Shown here piece after piece: positions 50,437 through 59,217 of a stretch of 64,000 bases of DNA. The DNA is from Haloferax marinum (GTDB lineage Archaea > Halobacteriota > Halobacteria > Halobacteriales > Haloferacaceae). Each line of letters begins with the position of its first letter. The first letter of the stretch is position 1. The notes below the pieces were generated by a model that saw only the letters and a list, made by a program, of their open reading frames with translations, searched no databases and was not told where the DNA came from. The stretch lies in NCBI RefSeq assembly GCF_009674625.1, contig NZ_WKJQ01000001.1:868001-932000 (forward strand), given 5' to 3'. The position numbers and the translations under genes were made by a program.

Positions 50437-50628
50437 TGTTGGTACAGTACACAGCAAGAGACGTAATACTGTCGGGTTGGGGGTTTTAGTCGGTTTATAA
50501 ACACTTCAATCGAGAAGCTCGATTGTGAGCAAAGGGCACGTGATGCAATACTGATAGAGAGCGGAGCCGCGTGGGAGAGCGAGACTGTGCAAAAATGGAC
50601 TCGTACCTCGGTGACTGGGGCGAAGACG
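50437..50628. other. Intergenic region with palindromic TATA-like site and hairpin
   Basis: gtttataaac at about 50493-50501 is followed by CAATCGAG-AAG-CTCGATTG at 50507-50525, a perfect 8-base-pair hairpin. A plus-strand transcript from the TATA-like site would run towards the 3' end of the DoxX gene. It could be a short RNA, or the promoter of the minus-strand zinc-ribbon gene. Nothing else is seen. Confidence 0.3.
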
Positions 50629-51204
50629 TCAACCCATCACGAGGCTCATCCACCGGTTTTTCTTGACGAACTCCATATTCTCGAGGTACGCGTCCACGCC
50701 GAGGATTCGACCGGCACCGAAGGCACCGAGGCCGAACAGTAACACTGCGTAGACGATGTGGTCGTCGACGACCCACCCGTGGGCGAGTGGGAGGCCGGCC
50801 AGGATACCGCCTTCGAGTGATGCTGCCCAGTAGAACAGCATCAAGATTGCACCCCAGAACGCGTTCCAACGGACGAACGCGCCGAGGATGAGTCCCAATC
50901 CGGTGAGGGTGAGACCCCACATGTTCAGTTGGTCGATGAGCGGGTTCCCGGCCATCGACCCGAAGAACCCTATGAGGGGGTTCCCAGGCGGGATGGCGTT
51001 CGCAAGGAATCCGGCCGCAGTCCAGTTGTTCGATGGGTCCGCGTCCAGATACGTGACGAGCTTCGTCACCCCACCCTGGAAGAGTGTCCACCCCATCACG
51101 ATTCGCATGATGAACAGCGAGAGACCGACCCACCGTTCTGAATATTCGAACGTTACGTCCTGTCCAAACAGTTTCGTCTCTAGTACACGGCTACTCGTTG
51201 CCAT
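50629..51204 (-). CDS. DoxX-family membrane protein
   Basis: A 191-residue protein with four helices. LSLFIMRIVMGWTLFQGGVTKLV, LTLTGLGLILGAFVRWNAFWGAILMLFYWAASL and VVDDHIVYAVLLFGLGAFGAGRILGVDAYLE are typical of the DoxX/DoxD group. It starts at the ATG at 51204 with a TATA-like tattata about 25 bases upstream. It is divergent from dph5. Paralogue of the gene at 12.3 kb. Role unknown. Confidence 0.85.
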   Translation of the reverse strand: MATSSRVLETKLFGQDVTFEYSERWVGLSLFIMRIVMGWTLFQGGVTKLVTYLDADPSNNWTAAGFLANAIPPGNPLIGFFGSMAGNPLIDQLNMWGLTLTGLGLILGAFVRWNAFWGAILMLFYWAASLEGGILAGLPLAHGWVVDDHIVYAVLLFGLGAFGAGRILGVDAYLENMEFVKKNRWMSLVMG

Positions 51205-51313
51205 ACAGAGGAAATATTTACCGTCAGCATATAATAATGTGTTGGAGATTCCCACACGAAGCCGCGTCGTCGTCGGTCAGGCCGCTTATCTTCGCCCGCG
51301 ATAGAGGAGAACC

Positions 51314-52126
51314 ATGCTCACCTTCATCGGACTCGGACTCTTCGACGAGCGGTCTATCACCGTCGAAGGACGGGAGGCACTCGCTGCTGCCGACCGTGCA
51401 TTCGCGGAGTTCTACACGAGTCACCTCGTCGGAGCGTCTGTCGAAGACCTCGAATCCTACCACGACATCGATATCGAAGTCCGCGACAGAGCGGGCGTCG
51501 AACAGGACCCAGAACCGATTCTCGACGCCGCAGCAGAGGAGAACGTCGTATTTCTCACCGCCGGCGACACGATGGTCTCGACGACACACGTCGACCTTCG
51601 GCTCCGTGCCGAAGAACGCGGCATCGAGACACGACTCATACACGGTGTGACCGCACAGTCTGCCGCCAGCGGACTGACTGGGCTTCAGAACTACCGCTTC
51701 GGGAAAGCAGTCACACTCCCGTTCCCGTACGTCCACGGCGGCGACCCGGTCCCGAAGAGCGTCGTCGAATCACTCGAAGCGAACCGCGAGCGAGGACTCC
51801 ACACGCTCGTCTATCTCGACATCAAAGTCGACTGGGAGGGTCGCCGCGGTGTCGAAGTCGACGGCGACGAATACATGTCCGCAGACTACGCCGCCGAGTT
51901 GTTCGCAGAACACTGGGACGGCGACGCCCTCGGTGTGGCAGTTTGCCGAGCAGGGAGTCCGAACCCGGTGGTTGCCGCGGACCGACTCGGCGAACTCGCC
52001 ACCCGTGATTTCGGTGACCCGCTCCACATGCTCATCATCCCCGGTGAGGTCCACCACGTCGAAGCAGATGCACTGATGGCACTCGGGAACGCACCAGCGG
52101 AACTGTTCGACCTCGACGACCGCTAG
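51314..52126 (+). CDS. dph5: Diphthine synthase
   Basis: A 270-residue SAM-dependent methyltransferase of the cobalamin-methylase fold. LTFIGLGLFDERSITVEGREAL, FLTAGDTMVSTTH and HGVTAQSAASGLTGLQNYRFGKAVTLPF are signature segments. It trimethylates the modified histidine of elongation factor 2 in diphthamide synthesis. The gene is often found beside artA in Haloferax (established knowledge), as here. Confidence 0.93.
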   Translation: MLTFIGLGLFDERSITVEGREALAAADRAFAEFYTSHLVGASVEDLESYHDIDIEVRDRAGVEQDPEPILDAAAEENVVFLTAGDTMVSTTHVDLRLRAEERGIETRLIHGVTAQSAASGLTGLQNYRFGKAVTLPFPYVHGGDPVPKSVVESLEANRERGLHTLVYLDIKVDWEGRRGVEVDGDEYMSADYAAELFAEHWDGDALGVAVCRAGSPNPVVAADRLGELATRDFGDPLHMLIIPGEVHHVEADALMALGNAPAELFDLDDR

Positions 52127-52272
52127 GGTCTCGAATTCTCTCTGAGTCCCCCTCCACGACGACCGAGAGTGTAAGCCACACAGAGCGCAGTGGAGTGAGG
52201 GAACACAGTTGGTAACACACCAAAATACGGGACTATCCGACGAACGAAACTGTCTGAAACGGGTCTATCCGA

Positions 52273-53205
52273 TTAGGCGCGCGGGTCGTTCGGTCCCTCG
52301 ACTCCGAGTTCACTGCGTAGGTCGTACTCCTCGCCGGTGATCATGTACAAGATGTCCTCGATGACGGTGAGAAGTTCTGGAACCTCACGGACCACGAGAT
52401 ACGTGATTCCGACGAGCGCGACGACTGCCAGCACCTGACTGATGATTCGGTCGGAGATGAAAAACGACACCAGATACGGGTCCGAAGACCCAAACAAGAA
52501 CAGAATCTCGTCGACGAACAGGTGGAAGTACTGTTTTCCGACAGAAATCGTGATGAACGTCGTCCGGAGCAGGTTTAGCGCGTAGATAATCGGGACCGCG
52601 ATGGCTAACGCACGGAACTTCCGACGGAGTGGTGCGTCGACGGCCGTGATGAGTCCCGCAAAGATGGCGATACTTCCAAGTCCCGTACACGCGAGTACGA
52701 CGGCTATCTCGATCCGGTGACTCCCCTGCATCCACAGGAACGTGTTCAGGTAGCCTTCGTCGCCAGGAATCATCGTCGTCGAATAGCCGAGAGACTCGAT
52801 GAGGAAGTTCGTCTGTGCAGCGACGGACTCCATCAAGATACCACGGGGTGCAGAAATCGTCGTTCCAAAGAGTGTCAACGCGGGAATCGTCTCGAACGGC
52901 AGGTAGACGAGACCCATCGCAGCAACGGCGCGAGAGAGGACGAACAACGAATCACGACCACTGTAGAGAAGCCAGCCAGTGTACAGCGATGCTGGAACTG
53001 CGACGATTGTCAGGATACCCTCGATGTAGCTCTTGTGGACGAGTGTAAAGTGCGGGATGAGTTGGAGCCAGAAGAGAGCAAAGACGACCCACGCTGCGGC
53101 CATCACTCGCCGCGCGAGATCTCTGTCGCGTCGGTTTGCGACCACGCCAGCGACGAACGTGGCGATGGCCACCCACGCGAGAATGTCGGAGAGCAGACCG
53201 GGCAT
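52273..53205 (-). CDS. artA: Archaeosortase A
   Basis: A 310-residue membrane protein with about eight helices. The three active-site residues known for the Haloferax enzyme are at the same positions: C173 in VVLACTGLGS, R214 in NLLRTTFI and R253 in FFISDRIIS. It removes PGF-CTERM tails and links proteins to lipid. The neighbouring gene upstream encodes an S-layer glycoprotein with a PGF-CTERM, a natural substrate. The two genes are on the same strand, 178 bases apart with a terminator between. Confidence 0.95.
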   Translation of the reverse strand: MPGLLSDILAWVAIATFVAGVVANRRDRDLARRVMAAAWVVFALFWLQLIPHFTLVHKSYIEGILTIVAVPASLYTGWLLYSGRDSLFVLSRAVAAMGLVYLPFETIPALTLFGTTISAPRGILMESVAAQTNFLIESLGYSTTMIPGDEGYLNTFLWMQGSHRIEIAVVLACTGLGSIAIFAGLITAVDAPLRRKFRALAIAVPIIYALNLLRTTFITISVGKQYFHLFVDEILFLFGSSDPYLVSFFISDRIISQVLAVVALVGITYLVVREVPELLTVIEDILYMITGEEYDLRSELGVEGPNDPRA

Positions 53206-53329
53206 ACGTGTTGGAAGACGTGGACGAAATAAATCCCTTGTCGTTCCGTGCAGCGGTGGCGCTCGACCGGTCGAAAACCGTGACAGTATCGGTGGGTGAT
53301 ACGCGACGATGCTGCCGCTCAGCGGTCAG

Positions 53330-53370
53330 CGTCGATAAAGAAAGTTGAGGGAACCGGGAAACCCGGTTAG
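53330..53370 (-). terminator. Terminator of the S-layer glycoprotein gene
   Basis: On the minus strand AACCGGG-TTT-CCCGGTT (53352-53368) is a perfect 7-base-pair hairpin just after the stop codon, followed by a T-rich tail (aactttcttta). Confidence 0.7.
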
Positions 53371-53383
53371 TTAGGAATCGACG

Positions 53384-56044
53384 TTAGTCGCGGCGGACTG
53401 CGAGGAGTGCCGCAGCGACGAGAGCGACGAGAGCGACTGCGATGCCGAAGCCAGGGGTGCTGGATTCGGTCGTCGTCTCAGCAGGCTCTTCGGTCTGCTC
53501 TTCCGTGGTCGTCTGCTCTTCCGTGGTCGTTTCCTCGGTGGTGGTTTCCGTGGTCGTTTCCTCGGTGGTCGTTTCCTCGGTGGTCTCTTCCGTGGTCTCC
53601 GTCTCAGTCTGGACGTCGCCAACGTTGCCGTCGGCCTTGACGTCTGCAGCGTCACCGGAGTCGACAGAGACGGTCACCGTGAACTCGTCGCCGGACTTCT
53701 GCTCGGAGAAGTCGAAGGCGGCCGAGTAGGAACCGTCAGCCTGGACGGTTGCCGAGCCGGTCTTGAGGAAGCGTGGCTGGGTGTCGCCGGTGGACTTCAC
53801 GCGGAGCGTGAGTTCCGTACCGGGTGCGACCGTTGCCGTGCCCGAGACCGTCTGCTCAGCGGATGCCGTGACGTTGACTGGGTCAGCGTCGAGGCCGAGT
53901 TCAGGAGCGACGACTTCGTATTCGGCGGAGACGGACTCGCCGTCTTCGACGTCAGAGAGGTCGCCTTCGAGGACGGTGAACGTCGCGTTGAACGCGTCGT
54001 CGTCAGCAACGTCGAGTTTGTCCTCGTCAGCTGCGTCTGCGTTGTAGAATTCCGTGCGCGTACCATCGATTTCAGAGAGATCGTACACGAAGAAGTACGT
54101 GTCATTCTCGCTGTCAGCGATGATCGTTGCTTTGGAGTCGTTCAGAACCTTAGGCTCGCGGTTCGGGCCAGGGTTCGTCTGTTCGATGGAGAGGTTGGTC
54201 TCGTCGGTGAGCATGTCCGTCTCGTATGCGCCTTCGAGACCGGTTGCGACAACCTGGTGGACGACGACGTCGCCGTTGGCGACGGAGTCAGTCTGCGTCA
54301 GGGTTTCGCTGTCGATTGCGCTGTAGACGTCTGCTGCTTCAGTGAGGTCTGCGGCGTCACCAGTTGGTGCCGTCCAGACAGCCTGACTGTCCGTGCTGCG
54401 CTCTTCGAGGACGAGGGTGCCGACGTTGTCGGCGTCGCCGCCCGTCGAGACTTCGAGATCGTAGTCGCCAGCGTCGAGGACGGTGGAGACTTCGGTGTCG
54501 ACGTTGTAGGTTCCAACCGTGTCGTCGCCTTCAGCTTCGAACGTGTTCGAGCTGTCGACGTCGTACGAGTTGAACAGGAGCGTGACTTCGCCGTCGTCAT
54601 CTTCGTCGGTGACGTTGACGTTAGCCGTGTAGCCAACGCTGTCGCCGCCGATCATGACTTCAGCGTCGCTCGTGCCCTGAAGCGTCACGGTAATCTCTGC
54701 GATGTCACCGACCTGTTCGGTGGTGACCGAGGTTGCGAAGTCGGACGAGGAGTCCGCAGCCTTCGAGACTGCAACGGAGTCCGATTCAGCGGAGACACCG
54801 GAGAAGGTGTCGGTCACTTCGACGGTGAAGTTACCCGCTTCGTCGGGCGTCAGCGTGTAGGCGTAGACACCCTGGCCGTTGAGGGTTGCGTCGTCGGAGT
54901 CGACGACGTCGCCGTCATCGTTGACGAGGTCGACGTTGACATCGCGCTCGCCAGCGTTGGCCGAGACTTCGCCAGTGACGTCGTCATTGGTCGTGACTTC
55001 GGTTTCGTCGACGGAGACAGAGAGGCCGAGGTCACGCGTGATGACGGATGCGTTGGCCGTGTCGCCGTTGTTGAACGTAACGTTGTATTCGCCGAGGTCG
55101 ACGTTCTCCGAGTTGAAGACGTAGACCTGGCTGTTGGTGCCGGTGGAGCCCTCGAAGAAGTACGAGGAGTCGACACCGGAGATTTCGACTTCTTCAGCAG
55201 CCGTGTTGTTGGTGAATGCGACGTTCTCGCCCTTGTAGGCGGAGATTTCCATGTCACCGTCGTCGAGCGTCGTGGACGCGACGGTCACAGTCTCGTTGGA
55301 GCCTTCGGCGGAGCTGGTGTACGCGTTACCTGCGTCGTCCGTGACACCAGAGCCGAGGTTAACGACGACGTCGCCAGTCTGGAACTCAGCGAGGTCGACG
55401 ACGACACGACCGTTCGTGCCGTCCGACTCGATCTTCGTCGTGTAGTCCGAATCCTCGAGTGCCTCGTCGTCAACGTAGACGTCGATGTCGTCTGGTTCAA
55501 CCGTGTCCAGGTCCTCGTTGAAGGCGAGTTCGATGATGGCGCCTTCGGTCGAGTTCTCGTACTCCGTTGCGGAGAGGAGCTTGGGTGCAGCCGTGTCGAT
55601 GGTGAGCAATCCGGTCGACGTGTTGTTGGCCGACGTACCGACGGTGAGGGAAGCGTTCTCGACAACGGCCAGATCGTATGTGCCGTCGTCGAGGCTGCCA
55701 ACGGAGAGGTTCTCCATCGCAGCGTCAGTGTCAATGTAAGAAACACTGGAGTTCATAGCCGATGGCTCGCCAGAGTCATAGACGCCGTCTTTGTCAGCGT
55801 CAACCCAGACATAGAGCCCGTCGCCGTCCGTGGATCCAAACGCGTCGTTGCTAGCCGTTACATCCTGAAGGATTGTACTGTCATCAGCGTTGACGGTGAC
55901 ACTCGCACCGGTATCAGTACCGTTGAGGTCAACGCTTGTACCATCCGCAGCAGCACTGCCCGAGAACGCGATGGAGCCGGCGAAAACCGAGAAGACCATC
56001 AGCGCCGCGAGGAGCACTGCGCGAATCTGTTTGTTGCGTGTCAT
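53384..56044 (-). CDS. csg: S-layer glycoprotein
   Basis: An 886-residue surface protein. A signal peptide (MTRNKQIRAVLLAALMVFSV to about residue 33, SGSAAA) is followed by Ig-like beta domains rich in Asp, Glu and Thr, with many Asn-X-Ser/Thr sites such as NNTST, NVT and NSS. Near the C terminus a Thr/Glu-rich linker (about 805-860) precedes PGFGIAVALVALVAAALLAVRRD, the PGF-CTERM tail processed by ArtA. It is not closely like the H. volcanii S-layer protein that I remember in its middle part, so gene_symbol is by role. The first in-frame ATG at 56044 is preceded by a leader of about 100 bases. Confidence 0.85.
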   Translation of the reverse strand: MTRNKQIRAVLLAALMVFSVFAGSIAFSGSAAADGTSVDLNGTDTGASVTVNADDSTILQDVTASNDAFGSTDGDGLYVWVDADKDGVYDSGEPSAMNSSVSYIDTDAAMENLSVGSLDDGTYDLAVVENASLTVGTSANNTSTGLLTIDTAAPKLLSATEYENSTEGAIIELAFNEDLDTVEPDDIDVYVDDEALEDSDYTTKIESDGTNGRVVVDLAEFQTGDVVVNLGSGVTDDAGNAYTSSAEGSNETVTVASTTLDDGDMEISAYKGENVAFTNNTAAEEVEISGVDSSYFFEGSTGTNSQVYVFNSENVDLGEYNVTFNNGDTANASVITRDLGLSVSVDETEVTTNDDVTGEVSANAGERDVNVDLVNDDGDVVDSDDATLNGQGVYAYTLTPDEAGNFTVEVTDTFSGVSAESDSVAVSKAADSSSDFATSVTTEQVGDIAEITVTLQGTSDAEVMIGGDSVGYTANVNVTDEDDDGEVTLLFNSYDVDSSNTFEAEGDDTVGTYNVDTEVSTVLDAGDYDLEVSTGGDADNVGTLVLEERSTDSQAVWTAPTGDAADLTEAADVYSAIDSETLTQTDSVANGDVVVHQVVATGLEGAYETDMLTDETNLSIEQTNPGPNREPKVLNDSKATIIADSENDTYFFVYDLSEIDGTRTEFYNADAADEDKLDVADDDAFNATFTVLEGDLSDVEDGESVSAEYEVVAPELGLDADPVNVTASAEQTVSGTATVAPGTELTLRVKSTGDTQPRFLKTGSATVQADGSYSAAFDFSEQKSGDEFTVTVSVDSGDAADVKADGNVGDVQTETETTEETTEETTTEETTTETTTEETTTEEQTTTEEQTEEPAETTTESSTPGFGIAVALVALVAAALLAVRRD
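53498..53610 (-). repeat. Thr/Glu tract coding repeat in the S-layer gene
   Basis: Repeats of a tcttccgtggtcgt-like unit and of tcctcggtggtcgtt encode runs of TEETT and TTEEQ in the stalk before the C-terminal anchor. Unit lengths are multiples of three. The stretch is a site for length variation and likely O-glycosylation. Confidence 0.7.
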
Positions 56045-56171
56045 TGTTTGTAGATGTGTCTGCAGTCGGCGAGGCAGCTTTCTTCCCGAACACGCCCCGG
56101 GGTAGGTCAGGGCGGGGGGTTACTCGCTGGTATCACCTTGGGTAGGGGTACGGCCGGACCTATCTGCCGAC

Positions 56172-56180
56172 ATTATAAAT
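56172..56180 (-). promoter_or_regulatory. TATA box of the S-layer gene, implying a leader of about 100 bases
   Basis: The minus-strand sequence atttataat lies about 130 bases before the ATG at 56044. Initiation about 25 bases on would leave an untranslated leader of about 100 bases, unlike the mostly leaderless genes around it. The spacer 56045-56324 holds no gene; it includes this AT-rich promoter. Confidence 0.6.
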
Positions 56181-56324
56181 GCTTTGTGTATCTTCCTGGT
56201 ATAGATACATTCAAATACGTCAGTCTATCTGCACTATTGATAGGTTCAAAGACGTAGACGTGGCCGTGTTCGGGCGATAAACGGAGAGAAGAAACGTCGT
56301 CGAAGGGACGACCCAGACTGGTAT

Positions 56325-57104
56325 CTATTCGGGCGATTCGAAGTCGGCGGGGATGAGTTCGACTTCGTGACCGTCCTGGTCCTTCGTGAACGCGAACATG
56401 TCGTCACAGGACTCGGGGTCGCGGTAGTCTTCGGCCTCGCGTTCCAGCAACGTCTCCCAGTAGTCGTGGAGGTCGTCGGCGCGGACGGCGAGGTGGCCCC
56501 AGGCGTCACCCATCGTGTACGAACGGCCGTCGTAGTTGTAGGTGAGTTCGACCGCCATCGCTTCCTCGGCGGCGCCTTCGGGCTTCAGGAAGTAGTTGGC
56601 GAACGTGTCGGACTCCCAGCGACCGGTGTGTTCGTACTCGAACTTGCGGGTCCAGTAGCCGAGTGCTTCGTCGGCGTCCTCGACGCGAATCATCGTGTGG
56701 TCGAGGCTCCACTTGGCACCCTGGTCGCGCTGGACGATTTCGACTTCGTGACCGTCGGGGTCTTTGACGAACGCGTAGCGGCCACCACAGGATTCTGGGT
56801 CGCGGTAGTCTTCGACGCCTTCGTCCATGAGCTGCTGATACGCTTCTTCGAGTTCACCCTCGGGCACACGGACCGCGATGTGTCCCCAGGCGTCACCCAT
56901 CTCGTAGGTGTGGTCTCCGTGGTTGTAAGTGAGTTCGAGGACGGCACCTTCCTCGTGGAGGTCTTCGGGACCAAGGTAGACGTTGGTGAACGTGTCGGCC
57001 TCCCAGCGACCTTTCTCTTCGTAGTCGAGGTGCGTCGTATACCAGTCGAGCGACTCGTCGAGGTCTTCGACACGGATCATCACGTGGTCGAGGATTCCGG
57101 ACAT
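56325..57104 (-). CDS. Duplicated VOC (glyoxalase/dioxygenase-type) protein
   Basis: A 259-residue protein made of two similar VOC modules. Each begins LDHVMIRVED / LDHTMIRVED (residues 5 and about 134), carries a GRWEADTFTNVYLGPED / GRWESDTFANYFLKPEG strand and ends DPDGHEVEIVQ / DQDGHEVELIP with a metal-binding Glu. Internal duplication is obvious by eye. It could be a glyoxalase I. The start is the ATG at 57104; 51 bases of in-frame sequence upstream look spurious. Confidence 0.87.
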   Translation of the reverse strand: MSGILDHVMIRVEDLDESLDWYTTHLDYEEKGRWEADTFTNVYLGPEDLHEEGAVLELTYNHGDHTYEMGDAWGHIAVRVPEGELEEAYQQLMDEGVEDYRDPESCGGRYAFVKDPDGHEVEIVQRDQGAKWSLDHTMIRVEDADEALGYWTRKFEYEHTGRWESDTFANYFLKPEGAAEEAMAVELTYNYDGRSYTMGDAWGHLAVRADDLHDYWETLLEREAEDYRDPESCDDMFAFTKDQDGHEVELIPADFESPE

Positions 57105-57238
57105 ACACGACAACTGTGTCGCACTGGCGAAAAACGTACCGGACGCGGAACCCATCGTCGATGGTTGTCACACGGCGTCTAACGGGAGCTCAAGACGTTA
57201 CGTGCCGCATAAGTACTTCCCACAATTACGATTTAGTC

Positions 57239-58681
57239 GTGCCTTCGGTCCCCAATCCTGTCCGACTCCTCATCGTCGGTATCGGACTGGCGCTCTCCCG
57301 TGTCGGCCTCCTCGACCGAGAGCGTGCGGTCCGCACCGCCGACCTCGCGTGGCCCCGAATCGTCACCGGCATCGCGCGGATGTCGAAGAACGCGGTGGAC
57401 GTGGCGATGGTCGGTATCGCCTCGGGAACAGTCGCAATCACTGGGGTCGGGTTCGCAGGACCGTTCTGGGGACTCGCATTCGCCCTCGGTGGTGGTATCG
57501 CGGGCGGCACCATCGCACTCGTCTCCCAGCGGTACGGTGCCGACGCGATGGACCAGTTGGGGCTGGCAGTCAGGTCGAGTGCGCTTCTCACCGTGGTCGC
57601 CACGCTCCCGGTCACGGCGATTTTCTGGCTGTATCCGACCGAACTCATCTCGCTTCTGAGTAACAACGCCGAAGCCATCGAACTGGGAGCGGACTATCTC
57701 AGAATCGTCGGCATCGGCGTCCCGTTCGCCGGGTTGAACCTCATTGGGAGTCGTGTCCTCGTCGGTGCCGACGACGCCTACACCGCGATGATTCTCCGCG
57801 CGAGCGGGGCCGTCGTGAACATCGGCCTCAACGCAGTGCTCATCTTCGGCCTTGGAATGGGTGTCGAAGGGGCGGCACTCGGGACGGTGCTTTCGAACGT
57901 CGTCGTCACCAGTGCGTTCACTGTCGGCCTCTCTCGTGGGGCACTGCCTGGTGTCGGACAGTTCCCCGTCACTATCGACCCCTTCGGGACGTTCGTCGAC
58001 GTCGACACGCTTCGTGACCTCGTCGAGATCGGCCTCCCGGTGATGGGTCGAGGACTCGTCTGGACCGTCGCCGAGTTCCCTATGCTTGCGATTCTCGACA
58101 GTTTCGGCCCCGACGTCGTGGCGGCGTTCGTCATCGCCCGCCGTATCTGGGGACTGATGAACACGCCCGGTTGGGGCTTCGGACTCGCGTCGTCGAGTCT
58201 CGTGGGGCAAGCACTCGGGAAGAACGACGAGCAGGTCGCAGAAGCCTACGGGAACGAAGTCATTCGCTTCGCCGTCGCCACGTATCTCGTCTCGGCCGCC
58301 CTCGTCGCGATATTTGCCCGCCCAATCGTCCTCGGATTCGTCAGCGACCCGACCGACCCCGCAGTTCCGATCGCGGTCAACCTCGTGTACGTCGCGTGTC
58401 TGGCCGTCGTCCTCCAAGGCGTCTCGGGTGGGTCGGCCGGCCCCCTCGACGCCAGCGGCGACACACAGTGGACGTTCGGCAGCCAGTTCGTCGGAATGTT
58501 CCTCGGGTCGATTCCGCTCGCGTACGTCGGGTCGGTCACCTCGCTCGGACTCGTCGGCCTCTACCTCGCGTTCGTCGCCGAAACGTCGATTCCCGCCGCG
58601 CTCAACTACTACCGATTCCGTTCGGGGACGTGGAAAGCAGTCAGCATGAACTACCGACCCGAAGCGACTGCAGACGACTGA
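57239..58681 (+). CDS. MATE-family multidrug exporter
   Basis: A 480-residue membrane protein with 12 helices in two similar halves. ARMSKNAVDVAMVGIASGTVAITGVGFAGPFWGLAFALGGGIAGG is the MATE first-half signature in pieces, and ARRIWGLMNTPGWGFGLASSSLVGQALGKND is the second-half one. It likely exchanges Na+ or H+ for cationic compounds. The start is GTG 57239, about 26 bases after ataagta; longer frames to 57116 overlap the divergent gene's 5' end. Confidence 0.85.
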   Translation: MPSVPNPVRLLIVGIGLALSRVGLLDRERAVRTADLAWPRIVTGIARMSKNAVDVAMVGIASGTVAITGVGFAGPFWGLAFALGGGIAGGTIALVSQRYGADAMDQLGLAVRSSALLTVVATLPVTAIFWLYPTELISLLSNNAEAIELGADYLRIVGIGVPFAGLNLIGSRVLVGADDAYTAMILRASGAVVNIGLNAVLIFGLGMGVEGAALGTVLSNVVVTSAFTVGLSRGALPGVGQFPVTIDPFGTFVDVDTLRDLVEIGLPVMGRGLVWTVAEFPMLAILDSFGPDVVAAFVIARRIWGLMNTPGWGFGLASSSLVGQALGKNDEQVAEAYGNEVIRFAVATYLVSAALVAIFARPIVLGFVSDPTDPAVPIAVNLVYVACLAVVLQGVSGGSAGPLDASGDTQWTFGSQFVGMFLGSIPLAYVGSVTSLGLVGLYLAFVAETSIPAALNYYRFRSGTWKAVSMNYRPEATADD

Positions 58682-58704
58682 CTGGGAGTCGCGGGCGCTT
58701 CGGT

Positions 58705-59217
58705 TCAGCGACTCGTCGCTTCCTTGTGCGACCAGTAGACGAACCCAGCGACTGCCCACAGAACGACCGTCCCGAGTGGCCACGCGGTCCGGCCGGGTTG
58801 AACCGAAAAACCACGCGCAACCTCGAGTTGTGTCACTCCTGCGAGCGCGAGGCCCGCTGCCGTAATCCGAACGTCTTCTCGTCCGAAGATTGTCCCAGAG
58901 AGTGCACTGGCGACGGCCACGACGTAACACACGACGCCGACCGGCCAGACGAGAATGTAGTCGGGAAGCCCTGCCGTGTATCGGAAGAAGAAGTCGGTGA
59001 TAGTCGTGATGCTCAGTGGAGACGGGGTGAGCAGTCCCCAGGCGAAGAGCAACGTCGTCGCCCCTGTCGAAAACGTCTGGACGGACCACGGCACGACGCC
59101 GACGACGAGAACGAGGACGAGTCGAACCGGGTTCGAGACCGTGAGAGAGGAAAACGCGAACCGAGACGTGGACTGGGCCGAGTCCTGCGGGGCGTCTTCC
59201 CGCGTGTCGGTCGTCAC
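58705..59217 (-). CDS. Haloarchaeal membrane protein (TIGR04206 type)
   Basis: A 170-residue protein with four helices (about 32-60, 65-85, 88-110, 120-160). The segment PVRLVLVLVVGVVPWSVQTFSTG and the tail WAVAGFVYWSHKE are typical of a haloarchaeal family TIGR04206. The start is GTG 59217 overlapping the GTPase stop as GTGA; co-translated with it. Function unknown. Confidence 0.78.
   Translation of the reverse strand: MTTDTREDAPQDSAQSTSRFAFSSLTVSNPVRLVLVLVVGVVPWSVQTFSTGATTLLFAWGLLTPSPLSITTITDFFFRYTAGLPDYILVWPVGVVCYVVAVASALSGTIFGREDVRITAAGLALAGVTQLEVARGFSVQPGRTAWPLGTVVLWAVAGFVYWSHKEATSR

Noticed and set aside
54257..56053. 598-codon plus-strand frame opposite the S-layer gene
   Set aside because: Mirror of Asp/Thr/Val codons; no signal or fold.
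57233..59089. 618-codon minus-strand frame opposite the MATE gene
   Set aside because: Shadow; the plus frame shows 12 helices.
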